Notes: generated by a model from the letters alone, not told the origin. DNA of 12,655 bases from an uncultured Candidatus Melainabacteria bacterium (GCA_937898445.1 CALEJY010000323.1:1-12655), one strand, 5' to 3'; shown: positions 1 to 7,248, counted from the first letter of the stretch. Program-made: numbers and translations.

Positions 1-397
1 TATCAGCATTTGAAGCAGCTGCAAACCCCTTATTATCAAAAGCTGAAATTTTTACATCTTTATCTTCTTTGGTTGCAGCAGGAGCTTTAGAAGATAATAC
101 GCTATCTTTTACTCGATTTTTAGGAGTTTCTTTTTCCAGTTGAAATGTATTAATACCTGTAGCAATTGTAAGTTGTTTTTCAGGTGCTAATGAATAAAAA
201 TCTGGGTATTTATTTAGAATTACATTTAATTGTTCTTCTGTAATACCCAAACGTTTTAAAAGATCAAGCTTTGCTGTATTTGATTTTACATCAACAGAAA
301 TCTTAACCTCTTTGCTATTATTTATAAGAGGTTTTGACAATTCTTGACTTTTTATAGATAAGTTATTATTTGAAAAATCGGTTTGTTTTACAGCCAT
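1..397 (-). CDS. Unrecognised protein, N-terminal 132 residues, runs off the left edge
   Basis: Reading the minus strand from an ATG at 397 gives an open frame of 132 codons that leaves the window at base 1, so only the N-terminal part is visible. It starts MAVKQTDFSNNN and has no signal peptide and no membrane segment. Residues about 39-80 look helical (LDLLKRLGITEEQLNVIL, then NKYPDFYSLAPEKQLTIA). Residues after about 90 are rich in Lys, Ser, Ala and Asp, as in a linker. A purine-rich GAGAGAG lies about 6-12 bases before the ATG and can serve as ribosome binding site. The gene lies downstream of the 229-residue gene on the same strand but behind that gene's terminator, so it is probably a separate unit. 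I do not recognise the family. The polar, Asn/Ser/Lys-rich style resembles the other unrecognised proteins in this window. Confidence 0.7.
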   Translation of the reverse strand, partial: MAVKQTDFSNNNLSIKSQELSKPLINNSKEVKISVDVKSNTAKLDLLKRLGITEEQLNVILNKYPDFYSLAPEKQLTIATGINTFQLEKETPKNRVKDSVLSSKAPAATKEDKDVKISAFDNKGFAAASNAD

Positions 398-431
398 TTT
401 TAGCTCTCTCGTTTTAACACTCATGTATAAA

Positions 432-466
432 AAAACATGCTAAAACCCATGATTTCAGCATGTTTT
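432..466 (-). terminator. Rho-independent terminator of the 229-residue gene
   Basis: A perfect 10-bp stem, AAAACATGCT (432-441) with AGCATGTTTT (457-466), has a 15-base loop. On the minus strand the stem is followed by a T run (TTTTTTT, to about 429). It lies just after the stop codon of the gene at 484-1173. Confidence 0.75.
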
Positions 467-483
467 AGAATATTTACAAATAT

Positions 484-1173
484 TTACATTCCACTAAACA
501 TATCATCTATTATATCCGGATTCAAAACAATTTTAGTTCTATTTTCTGTTTTTACAGAATTTTCATCCATAAACTGCAATAAATAATCATACAATTCCTT
601 GTCAATTTCAAACTCTCCGTGTTTTGAACTACCGTTGGCATGTTTAAGTTGTTTGCCAGTATCTGCATTGTCAACATATACGTCATAAACTTGAGCGCCA
701 GATGCAACATATTTTTTCACAGTGCGTGAAGGCGAACCATCTTCATACTTAATAGTTTCGTTTACTGTTTTTAATGTATCCAAATACTGCTTTACATTTT
801 CTCTTTTAACTAATTGTGTATCAATACCACGAATATTTCTTTTATAAGTGGATTTTTTCCCATGTTGTAAAGCAATAGCTTCAATATTACTATCATCACC
901 GTCATTACTTATAAATAAAATATTGCACCCATCTTTAATTGGATCTTTATAAGTTTGAGTTTGAAGAATTTTTTCATTCGGATTTGTTAAAGTTTGAGCC
1001 TGAACACCATTCAAAGGACTCATTGCAACTAATACCGCCAATGGAATTGATTTCATAAACGAACTTGTAGAATAAGATCTTTCTACATCATTTTTCTTAT
1101 TTTTTCTACCTTCAAAATTTACCTGATTATAACCGTTTGTATATGATACCGGTGAAATTGGTCTGATTGACAT
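484..1173 (-). CDS. Predicted secreted protein of unknown function, 229 aa, with a leader in front of the signal peptide
   Basis: I do not recognise this family. Residues 1-39 form a polar leader that contains NFEGRKNKK (19-27) and many Ser/Asn/Tyr. Then MKSIPLAVLVAMSPLNGVQA (40-59) has the shape of a classic signal peptide: Lys, hydrophobic core, then a V-Q-A cleavage-like end before Gln60. The remaining 170 residues are mixed alpha/beta and charged, with NILFISNDGDDSN (84-96) as a possible beta-strand/acidic loop, one Cys (83) and no membrane segment. The start at 1173 is preferred because AGGGG lies about 8 bases upstream (TAGTAGGGGTAAAAACC). The internal ATG at 1056 lacks a ribosome binding site. 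A strong promoter at 1271-1300 and a terminator at 432-466 make it a single-gene unit. It is divergent from fba. Export to the cell surface or periplasm is inferred from the signal-like segment. Confidence 0.75.
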   Translation of the reverse strand: MSIRPISPVSYTNGYNQVNFEGRKNKKNDVERSYSTSSFMKSIPLAVLVAMSPLNGVQAQTLTNPNEKILQTQTYKDPIKDGCNILFISNDGDDSNIEAIALQHGKKSTYKRNIRGIDTQLVKRENVKQYLDTLKTVNETIKYEDGSPSRTVKKYVASGAQVYDVYVDNADTGKQLKHANGSSKHGEFEIDKELYDYLLQFMDENSVKTENRTKIVLNPDIIDDMFSGM

Positions 1174-1270
1174 GGTTTTTACCCCTACTATTTTTTACTT
1201 ATTTCATTTTTAAGACCTATACAAAAATTTTTTTGCTAGACCTATTATTCATTAATTCCCTCTAAAGCTT

Positions 1271-1300
1271 ATTATAGCAATAGATTTCAGATTTTGTAAA
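1271..1300 (-). promoter_or_regulatory. Sigma70-type promoter for the 229-residue secreted protein
   Basis: On the minus strand TTTACA (1300-1295) is followed after 18 bases by TATAAT (1276-1271), preceded by TGC as an extended -10. It predicts a transcript start near 1264 and a 5' leader of about 90 bases before the ATG at 1173. Confidence 0.6.
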
Positions 1301-1429
1301 ATTGTATATACTATATTAATATTTCTTTACACTTGCGCCGTTTTTTTGTTTGTTGTAATCTACATGGTGATATTAAGACTAATTACTACAAGTGTTGTAG
1401 AAATACATACAGAAAGAAGGAGAACTCAA

Positions 1430-2389
1430 ATGAGTGAAAGAAAATTAGTTGGAACAGGCGAAATGTTCAAAAAAGCATTGGCTGGCAAATATGCTATCGG
1501 TGCTTACAACGTTAACAACATGGAAATTTTGCAAGGTATTGCAGAAGCTGCTGAAGAAACTAGATCACCAATCATCTTGCAAGTATCAGCAGGTGCTAGA
1601 AAATACGCTAACCAAACTTACTTAATCAAATTGGTTGAAGCTGCTCTAGCTACAACTACAGTTCCTATCGCTTTACACTTGGATCACGGTGCTGATTTCG
1701 AAATTTGTAAAGCTTGTATCGACGGTGGTTTCTCATCAGTTATGATCGATGGTTCTAGATTCCCATTAGAAGAAAACATCAGAGTAACTAAAGAAGTTGT
1801 TGACTACGCTCACAAACACGGCGTTTCTGTTGAAGCAGAACTTGGTAAATTAGCTGGTGTTGAAGATGACGTTAAAGTTCACGCTAAAGATTCAACTTAC
1901 ACAGATCCAGCAGAAGCTGTTAGATTTGTTAAAGAAACTGGTTGTGATTCTTTGGCTGTTGCTATCGGAACTTCTCACGGTGCTTACAAATTCTCTGGCG
2001 AAGCTAAATTAGACTTCGAAAGACTTGCTGAAATCAAAAAAGCTTTGGAAGATGCTGGTTTCCCTGACTATCCATTAGTATTGCACGGTTCTTCATCAGT
2101 TCCTGCTGAATTTGTTGCTAAATGTAATAAATTCGGTGGTCAATTGCCTAACGCTCAAGGTGTTCCAGAAGATATGCTTAACTACGCTTCTAAACACGGT
2201 GTAGCTAAAATTAACATCGATACAGACTTGAGATTGGCTATGACTTCAACTATCAGAGAATTTTTCGTTGAACACCCTGAAAAATTCGACCCACGTGAAT
2301 ACATGGGACCTGGTAGAACAGCTGTTAAAGAAATGGTTATGCACAAAATGCGTGACGTTCTTGGAACTGCTGGACACGCTGATGACTAG
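1430..2389 (+). CDS. fba: Class II fructose-1,6-bisphosphate aldolase
   Basis: Cytosolic zinc enzyme of glycolysis and gluconeogenesis. It cleaves fructose-1,6-bisphosphate into dihydroxyacetone phosphate and glyceraldehyde-3-phosphate. The 319-residue protein has the class II landmarks: NVNNMEILQGI (27-37), HLDHG (83-87, catalytic Asp85 and zinc ligand His86), VEAELGKLAG (134-143), AIGTSHG (178-184, zinc His183), LVLHGSSSVP (216-225, zinc His219) and the phosphate/substrate loop KINIDTDLR (260-268). The start at 1430 is chosen because AAGGAG (1417-1422) sits 7 bases upstream and the protein then begins MSERKLVGTG. The longer frame from 1346 adds 28 residues unlike any aldolase. Codons are biased to AAC, TAC, GAC, CAC, GGT and GCT more than in neighbouring genes, as expected of a highly expressed gene. 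No clear promoter was found. TATACT at 1307-1312 is a -10 candidate without a good -35. Confidence 0.97.
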   Translation: MSERKLVGTGEMFKKALAGKYAIGAYNVNNMEILQGIAEAAEETRSPIILQVSAGARKYANQTYLIKLVEAALATTTVPIALHLDHGADFEICKACIDGGFSSVMIDGSRFPLEENIRVTKEVVDYAHKHGVSVEAELGKLAGVEDDVKVHAKDSTYTDPAEAVRFVKETGCDSLAVAIGTSHGAYKFSGEAKLDFERLAEIKKALEDAGFPDYPLVLHGSSSVPAEFVAKCNKFGGQLPNAQGVPEDMLNYASKHGVAKINIDTDLRLAMTSTIREFFVEHPEKFDPREYMGPGRTAVKEMVMHKMRDVLGTAGHADD

Positions 2390-2428
2390 TGCTAGTCTAA
2401 AAACTCAACGATTTATGTATTAAATACA

Positions 2429-2464
2429 AAAAATCCCGTTTCTGTTATTGGAAGCGGGATTTTT
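2429..2464. terminator. Bidirectional terminator between fba and the 559-residue gene
   Basis: The stem AAAAATCCCGTTTC (2429-2442) pairs with GAAGCGGGATTTTT (2451-2464) with one G-T wobble and an 8-base loop. T runs are present on both strands, so it can end fba (+) and the converging gene at 2485-4164 (-). Confidence 0.88.
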
Positions 2465-2484
2465 GTTGTTATTAAAATTATTTC

Positions 2485-4164
2485 TTACGCTGCAACTTCA
2501 TCAAATGCAACTTTTACTTTATCGCCAATTTTCAACATTGGATTTGTATGAATACCATCTTTTGCAAAGCCAACACCGTTTCTTTCCATAATCTTAACCA
2601 TTCTGTCATAGATTTCTTTATTTGTTGGTCTGTAATTTGCATCTCCTTGATGTTCAGCAGCTAATTCACGTTTTGCATATTTCCAGTAGTTTTCAGCTTT
2701 TTGAGCAATATGTTCTTTGATTTCTTGTTCTGCTACTTGTTCAGTTTTCTCTGTTTTACCTGTTTGTTCTGATTTTTCAGCCTTGTCAGATTTTTTAGCT
2801 TTTTCTGCTGCTTGAGCCTCATCGGCTTTATCTGCTTCGGCGATTTCTTTTTCTTCTTGTTCTTCTTTTGCTTTTTCTTCGGCTGGAGTTGCAACTACAT
2901 TGTTTGCCTCACCTGTTTTTGTGCTATCTTTTTCTGCAACTTTTGTTGTGTCATCATCTTCTGTTTCTCCTACAACAATCGGAGCGACTTTTGTTGCACT
3001 TGTTGAATCTGCTTTTTCTTCAGGTTCGTCAGGAATATCAGTTTCATCAAGAATTTCATCATAAGCACTATCAGGAGCTGCCGGTACTACTTCTTTATCT
3101 TCTTTTGGAGCTTCCGGTTTAACTTCTTCGGCTTTTTTGTCGTCATTTCCACCAAATACGGCATACAAACCTGCGCCAACTAATGCTGCAGCACCAACTG
3201 CAATAGCAGCTTTGCCTTTTTTGCCTTTAACTGCATTTTTGATAGAACTCCAAATTCCTTTTGATTCTTTTGCAGCAGTTTCTGCCTCTGATTTTAATCC
3301 CGGAGTTGCACCTGATGCAACACCTTCGGCTGCTGTTGAAGTTACAGGTTCAGCTGAAATTGGTTCGCCTAGCATTAATCGTTCAAAATCAGTTGCTTCA
3401 CGTGTAACTGCTTGCGGTTTTGTATAAGGTTTCTTACCTGTTTCTGAAATTTCAGGAATTTCAATAGTTTTAGTACCTGCATTTGTTGAACTTGCTTCTA
3501 ATTCTCTAAAATATTTTGAAACAGAAGATTCTTCTTTTGCAATACCTAAATTTTTATCAATGGTTTCCGGTGATATTTTAACATTTGCACTAGCTTTTTC
3601 TGCCTTGTGAACCATATCTAGAGCTGCTTGAGCTTCCTTTGATAATGGTCTTGTTGACAACGGCAAACTTGCTTGTTTTGTATTTACATCTGACAATTTT
3701 TGAGCAATTTCATTTGCTTTTGTCTTATGTTGTTCCAAATATTTTTTACCGGAATTAATTTGTTCTTCTAATTTTTTAGCTTTATGAGGATGTTTTTCTC
3801 TATCCAAACGAGCTAATTTTCCTTCTTTATCAGCAAGCTTATTTTCTTCATCCGCAATTCTATTCTGAATTTCCCTTTGGTCAATTTTTAATTGTCTTTC
3901 TTGTTTTGCCAATTTTTCTTGTTTAGCTTTATTTTCTTGTTCTTTATTCAATTGAGCAATTGCATCAGGTGTTGAAGTTTGAACAGGAGTTGTCGCAGTT
4001 GGTTGAGAAAAAACAGGAGTTTCAAACTTTTCTCTCAACTTTGGATCACCTGTTGGTTGTGCCAAAGTTTGTCCAACTTCTAATTTTTTATGAGTTTTCT
4101 TATGTTGTTTTAAATTTGTTACTTGATTGTGTTTTCCATTTTGTCCATCAATTCTCACTGTCAT
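2485..4164 (-). CDS. Coiled-coil, single-pass membrane protein with an acidic stalk and a LysM-like C-terminus, 559 aa, unknown function
   Basis: Not recognised as a named family. The order of parts is: basic N-terminus (1-30, many Lys/His); a Pro/Thr-rich stretch (38-66); a long Lys/Glu/Gln coiled coil (about 70-165) that begins with DAIAQLNKEQE; a Ser/Ala/Thr-rich linker (165-310); and a basic KGKKGK next to a hydrophobic Ala/Gly/Val segment (about 318-338), probably one membrane helix. Next comes a low-complexity acidic Glu/Lys/Ala stalk (340-485). The conserved-looking C-terminus (492-556) contains NYWKYAKREL, PTNKEIYDRMVKIMERNG and NPMLKIGDKVKV. That last pattern resembles a LysM peptidoglycan-binding module (WxIAK ... 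EIxxLN ... NPxLxxGxxLxV) with an insertion. There is no N-terminal signal peptide. The ATG at 4164 is preceded by AAGGGGATTAGAATT. It lies downstream of ftsZ but behind ftsZ's terminator. A role linking cytoplasm to cell wall is inference. Confidence 0.8.
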   Translation of the reverse strand: MTVRIDGQNGKHNQVTNLKQHKKTHKKLEVGQTLAQPTGDPKLREKFETPVFSQPTATTPVQTSTPDAIAQLNKEQENKAKQEKLAKQERQLKIDQREIQNRIADEENKLADKEGKLARLDREKHPHKAKKLEEQINSGKKYLEQHKTKANEIAQKLSDVNTKQASLPLSTRPLSKEAQAALDMVHKAEKASANVKISPETIDKNLGIAKEESSVSKYFRELEASSTNAGTKTIEIPEISETGKKPYTKPQAVTREATDFERLMLGEPISAEPVTSTAAEGVASGATPGLKSEAETAAKESKGIWSSIKNAVKGKKGKAAIAVGAAALVGAGLYAVFGGNDDKKAEEVKPEAPKEDKEVVPAAPDSAYDEILDETDIPDEPEEKADSTSATKVAPIVVGETEDDDTTKVAEKDSTKTGEANNVVATPAEEKAKEEQEEKEIAEADKADEAQAAEKAKKSDKAEKSEQTGKTEKTEQVAEQEIKEHIAQKAENYWKYAKRELAAEHQGDANYRPTNKEIYDRMVKIMERNGVGFAKDGIHTNPMLKIGDKVKVAFDEVAA

Positions 4165-4220
4165 AATTCTAATCCCCTTTTTCCTCGTATCTCATTTTTC
4201 GTATTACAAATTTAGCCTAT

Positions 4221-4238
4221 CTGATATTAATATATCAG
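4221..4238. promoter_or_regulatory. Dyad overlapping a candidate extended -10 upstream of the 559-residue gene
   Basis: CTGATAT (4221-4227) and ATATCAG (4232-4238) form a perfect 7-bp inverted repeat with a 4-base centre. On the minus strand the same bases read TGATATATT (4237-4229), which fits an extended -10 (TGn-TATATT), although no good -35 is seen. A promoter with an overlapping operator is possible. The site is about 65 bases before the ATG. Confidence 0.35.
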
Positions 4239-4280
4239 CAGAACTTTCGAATAAATAATGTAAGTGATTAAATATCCCCT

Positions 4281-4298
4281 ATGTTTTTATAAAAACAT
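4281..4298. repeat. Perfect 18-bp palindrome in the ftsZ / 559-residue gene gap
   Basis: ATGTTTTTATAAAAACAT reads identically on both strands. It lies between the ftsZ terminator (4402-4430) and the 559-residue gene. It may be a protein-binding site or a small hairpin. Nothing in the sequence assigns a function. Confidence 0.5.
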
Positions 4299-4401
4299 TT
4301 TGAATAAAAAAATTGATACAGAATATATATTTTTTAAATCTCAAATCCGATTAACCAACACCCCACAAGTATTTTCAGAATTTAACAAATTGTAACAATA
4401 A

Positions 4402-4430
4402 AAAAGGAACGACTAAAAATCGTTCCTTTT
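4402..4430 (-). terminator. Rho-independent terminator of ftsZ
   Basis: A perfect 11-bp stem, AAAAGGAACGA (4402-4412) with TCGTTCCTTTT (4420-4430), has a 7-base loop. On the minus strand it continues into TTTTTTATTG. It begins 30 bases after the ftsZ stop codon. Confidence 0.9.
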
Positions 4431-4459
4431 AAGTTTTCATACTTCCTTGTTAGTGTGAA

Positions 4460-5656
4460 CTATTTTTTCAAGAAATCCGGAATTTCGATGTTTGTAAAGC
4501 TTGGAGAAACATCCGGCATTGAACTTCTTCTAGCTGGTTGTGGCTGAGAAGAAAGTGTTGTATTAGAAGTTGTTGAGTTATTGAATGTATTTGCAAAGAA
4601 ATCAGACGCACTCAATTGTTTAACTTCTGTTTTTTCTTCCGGTTTTTGATTTTTCATTTCAAATCCTGTTGCGATAACAGTAATTTGAATTTCACCTTGA
4701 ATATTTTCATTTACTGCTGTACCAATAATAACAGTTGCATCATCATTTACTGCATCGTGGATAATATTTGCAGCATCTGAGATTTCGTGCAATGTCATAT
4801 CAGGTCCGCCTGTAATATTAACAATTACACCAGTTGCACCGTTGATTGAAGATTCAAGCAATTGTGAATTGATAGCGATTTCAGCAGCTTTGATAGCTCT
4901 GCCTTCACCTTGACCACGACCAATACCCATAAGAGCTGAACCTGATGCTTGCATAACACATTTAACATCAGCGAAGTCAACGTTGATAAGTCCAGGAACT
5001 GTAATGATATCAGAAATACCTTGAACACCTCTTAATAGAACTTCGTCAACGATAATGAATGCTTCTGTCAAAGATACTTGTCTATCAACAACTTGCAACA
5101 ATTTATCGTTAGGAACTACGATTACAGCGTCAACTGCTTCTCTAAGTTTTTCCAAACCTTGATTAGCTTGATTTTGTCTTTTCTTACCTTCCCAACTGAA
5201 AGGTTTTGTAACAACTGCAATTGTCAAAATTCCTAATTCTTTAGCAATCTTAGCTACTACAGGAGCTGCACCAGTACCGGTTCCGCCACCCATACCTGCA
5301 GTAATAAATACCATATCAGCACCATCTAATGCTTCTGTGATTTCTTGTTGAGCTTCTTCAGCAGCTTTTTCACCAACTGAAGGATCTCCACCAGCACCTA
5401 AACCAGATGTAGATTTTGAACCTAATTGAATTCTGTTTTTAGTTTGACCATATTCCAAAACCTGCAAATCTGTATTCATTAACCAAAATTCAACGCCTGA
5501 AAGACCTGCTTTAATCATTCGGTTAACAGCGTTTCCACCGCCACCGCCAACACCGATAACTTTAATCTTAGTTGGGTTTACAGGTGGTCTTTGAACTTGG
5601 TCATTACCTGTTGATTCATCTTTTTTCGCAAAGATATCTGATACGAAATTTTCCAC
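4460..5656 (-). CDS. ftsZ: Cell division GTPase FtsZ
   Basis: Tubulin-like GTPase that polymerises into the cytokinetic Z-ring at mid-cell. The 398 residues have all parts of a normal FtsZ: a variable N-terminus (1-28), the GTP-binding strand and loop KVIGVGGGGGNAVNRM (32-47), MNTDLQ (60-65), the tubulin signature GGGTGTG (123-129), the T7 loop with NVDFADVK (225-232) that completes the neighbour's GTPase site, a disordered Thr/Ser/Asn/Pro linker (about 340-385), and the C-terminal peptide IEIPDFLKK (390-398) that binds partners such as SepF or FtsA. The start codon is GTG at 5656, with AAGAGG (5670-5665) 8 bases upstream. The coding sequence is followed by a strong terminator. sepF lies about 1.7 kb upstream on the same strand, and both proteins act together at the membrane. 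Confidence 0.98.
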   Translation of the reverse strand: MENFVSDIFAKKDESTGNDQVQRPPVNPTKIKVIGVGGGGGNAVNRMIKAGLSGVEFWLMNTDLQVLEYGQTKNRIQLGSKSTSGLGAGGDPSVGEKAAEEAQQEITEALDGADMVFITAGMGGGTGTGAAPVVAKIAKELGILTIAVVTKPFSWEGKKRQNQANQGLEKLREAVDAVIVVPNDKLLQVVDRQVSLTEAFIIVDEVLLRGVQGISDIITVPGLINVDFADVKCVMQASGSALMGIGRGQGEGRAIKAAEIAINSQLLESSINGATGVIVNITGGPDMTLHEISDAANIIHDAVNDDATVIIGTAVNENIQGEIQITVIATGFEMKNQKPEEKTEVKQLSASDFFANTFNNSTTSNTTLSSQPQPARRSSMPDVSPSFTNIEIPDFLKK

Positions 5657-5710
5657 TATTTTTACCTCTTTTATATAATGTATAATTATCTATCTTTATA
5701 ATATACTAAC

Positions 5711-5739
5711 ATACTATTTTAAATAGGCAAAAAGTACAA
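5711..5739 (-). promoter_or_regulatory. Weak candidate promoter for ftsZ
   Basis: On the minus strand TTGTAC (5739-5734) is followed after 17 bases by TAGTAT (5716-5711). The matches are modest (3/6 and 4/6). It lies in the 111-base AT-rich gap between nadK and ftsZ. Several other AT-rich -10-like strings lie closer to the start, so read-through from nadK or another promoter is possible. Confidence 0.3.
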
Positions 5740-5767
5740 GAAAATATTTGCAAATTATAAACAAAAG

Positions 5768-6565
5768 TTAATATTTTTCATAAGCCGGTGGCATTGCCCA
5801 ATGTAACTTATTTTGCAAAATAGAATAAAACTCTGTTCCTTCTAACAACGCCAATTTCGCACTATATTGAGATTTCTTAATTTTTACTTCGCTATCAAAC
5901 TCATAAAGTTCCTGCCCGTCAGTTGACAAAACATATTGCATTTTTTTGTCTGTACAAACAGTAATTTCCTCACAATCAGGAACAACAATCGGTCTTGCAG
6001 TCAGTGTATGCGGACAAATCGGAACTATAACAAAAGCTTTTAACATAGGGGCTAAAACAGGTCCACCTGCCGACAAGCCATAAGCCGTAGAACCGGTCGG
6101 AGTAGAAATAATCACCCCATCAGCTAAATAATCACAAACGAATTTTCCGTTGATTTTAAGCGAAAATCTTGACGTTCTACCTAAATCACAACCTTTTATA
6201 ACAAAGTCATTCAGTGCAGTATATTCGCCACTTTCGAGCATAATTCTGTCTTGAATAAGAAAATCTCCGTTCAATATTTTTTCAACAGAAGCCTCTATTT
6301 CTTCTTTTGAGGATTGCGACAAAAAACCTAAACGACCTAAATTTATTCCAAAAACCGGAGTTTTGTATTTTGCATAAAACCTTGCGGATTTTAAAATCGT
6401 TCCATCACCGCCGATTACAAAAACAAAATCAAATCCATCTTTCAAATTGTCAATATTCAAAACTTCCGCATCAATACCTTTTGCAGAAAGAATTTTGTTC
6501 AATTTATCCTTAATCTCAACTGAATGAGAAATTTCCTGATTATAGCAAATTGCAAACTTTTTCAT
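5768..6565 (-). CDS. nadK: NAD kinase (ATP-NAD kinase)
   Basis: Cytosolic enzyme that phosphorylates NAD to NADP, the sole route to NADP. With the chosen start it is 265 residues, within the usual range. Visible motifs are GGDGTILKSAR (52-62, the nucleotide-binding GGDGT), NLGRLGFL (75-82), LNDFVI (118-123), DYLADGVIISTPTGSTAYGLSAGGP (145-169, the conserved glycine-rich/TGST block) and VPICPHTLTARPIV (181-194). The ATG at 6565 is preferred over the ATG at 6607. The protein then begins MKKFAIC like the family, and the upstream ATG sits inside a short repeat, CATTGTCGGATTA, also found at 12220-12232. In addition, a promoter at 6572-6600 would start transcription at 6565 itself. No Shine-Dalgarno is present. 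It lies 111 bases upstream of ftsZ on the same strand. Confidence 0.95.
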   Translation of the reverse strand: MKKFAICYNQEISHSVEIKDKLNKILSAKGIDAEVLNIDNLKDGFDFVFVIGGDGTILKSARFYAKYKTPVFGINLGRLGFLSQSSKEEIEASVEKILNGDFLIQDRIMLESGEYTALNDFVIKGCDLGRTSRFSLKINGKFVCDYLADGVIISTPTGSTAYGLSAGGPVLAPMLKAFVIVPICPHTLTARPIVVPDCEEITVCTDKKMQYVLSTDGQELYEFDSEVKIKKSQYSAKLALLEGTEFYSILQNKLHWAMPPAYEKY

Positions 6566-6571
6566 AGCTAA

Positions 6572-6600
6572 TTTATAGCATAATTTTGGATTAGGAGCAA
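6572..6600 (-). promoter_or_regulatory. Promoter of nadK predicting a leaderless transcript
   Basis: On the minus strand TTGCTC (6600-6595) is followed after 17 bases by TATAAA (6577-6572), with TGC directly before it as an extended -10. If the hexamer occupies -12 to -7, then +1 is base 6565, the A of the nadK ATG. Confidence 0.5.
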
Positions 6601-6662
6601 GTTGCATTGTCGGATTAATATGGGAAATCCAACATCAATTATTATTTTCACGATATTTAATC

Positions 6663-6904
6663 AGCACCCACCTGCACCTCCCTCATTAGGGAGGATAATC
6701 TTATTTCATGTCATTGCAAGTGGAGTGTAACGGAAAACTCTACACCAATATACAAAATAAGAACCAATGTTGCTACAGAAGGCTACGTGCGTAGCACCAA
6801 TCTCATTATATTTTTTCTACATGAATGAGATTACTACGTCGCTTCGCTCCTCGTAATGACTGTAATTTAAGTCCTCCCTAATGAGGGAGGTGTAGGTGGG
6901 TGCT
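6663..6904. mobile_element. 242-base MITE-like element with 33-bp terminal inverted repeats
   Basis: The left end (6663-6695) begins AGCACCCACCTGCACC and the right end (6872-6904) is its reverse complement with one difference (G/A). Each end also contains its own hairpin, CCTCCCT/AGGGAGG. Inside, TGTCATTGCAAG (6709-6720) and CTCGTAATGAC (6850-6860) form a second, imperfect inverted pair. The segment ending TCGCTTCGCTCCTCGTAATGAC resembles a repeat I recall from intergenic regions of many bacteria (unverified). One copy of the 56-base repeat is nested within (6742-6797). There is no transposase gene and no clear target-site duplication, so mobility would need enzymes supplied from elsewhere. 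Confidence 0.6.
6742..6797 (+). repeat. 56-base CTACGTGCGTAG repeat, copy 1
   Basis: Reads ACACCAATATACAAAATAAG, then ACCAATGTTGCTACAGAAGG, then CTACGTGCGTAGCAC. The last 15 bases are identical in copies 1, 3 and 4, and the first 14 of them in copy 2. The core CTACG/CGTAG is a short dyad. This copy lies inside the 242-base element. Confidence 0.75.
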
Positions 6905-6988
6905 TTCCCGTAAGGGAAAATATTTTTCCATAAAAAACTCCGTCTGCGCAAGACAATATATTATTTTCAATTAATTTTACCCCTCTCT

Positions 6989-7025
6989 GAAATTTCTAAG
7001 CTCATAATATTCGCTAAGAAATTTC
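6989..7025. repeat. Hairpin-forming inverted repeat
   Basis: GAAATTTCTAAGC (6989-7001) pairs with GCTAAGAAATTTC (7013-7025) with one mismatch and an 11-base loop. There is no T run after it on either strand, so it is not a standard terminator. It is flanked by CCCCTCTCT and followed by a GC-richer segment, suggesting part of a larger dispersed repeat. Confidence 0.5.
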
Positions 7026-7184
7026 TTCTCAGCACAAGGCAGACAGGGTCACACGCATCGCCTCAGCTCTGCGGTTCCCTTTGTCTCCCTCAAGGGGCGA
7101 GATAAAATACTACTATCTTAACTGCCTTTGATAACGACTACGCCTCCAAGCCTCTTTGCATCTTGATAACTTTTTAAAACTCCT

Positions 7185-7241
7185 CACCTAAATATGAGGT
7201 ACTTTAGACCAATGTTACCACAGTGGGCTACGTGCGTAGCA
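7185..7241 (+). repeat. 56-base CTACGTGCGTAG repeat, copy 2
   Basis: Reads CACCTAAATATGAGGTACTT, then AGACCAATGTTACCACAGTG, then GGCTACGTGCGTAGCA. It is preceded by CCTCTTTGCATCTTGATAAC, which resembles the bases before copy 4, so the shared unit may extend about 40 bases further left. Confidence 0.7.
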
Positions 7242-7248
7242 AAACCTT

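Noticed and set aside
1346..1429. 28-codon upstream extension of fba
   Set aside because: The perfect AAGGAG 7 bases before 1430 and the family-like MSERKLVGTG start show that the gene begins at 1430. The extension is hydrophobic, unlike aldolases, and has no ribosome binding site.
2812..3427. Plus-strand frames opposite the acidic stalk and membrane segment of the 559-residue gene
   Set aside because: Low-complexity Phe/Leu/Cys-rich or Ala/Pro-rich translations without ribosome binding sites. They are the complement of the GAA/AAA/GCT-rich coding strand.
6566..6607. 14-codon N-terminal extension of nadK
   Set aside because: Its ATG lies in a dispersed 13-base repeat, upstream of the best promoter and without a Shine-Dalgarno.
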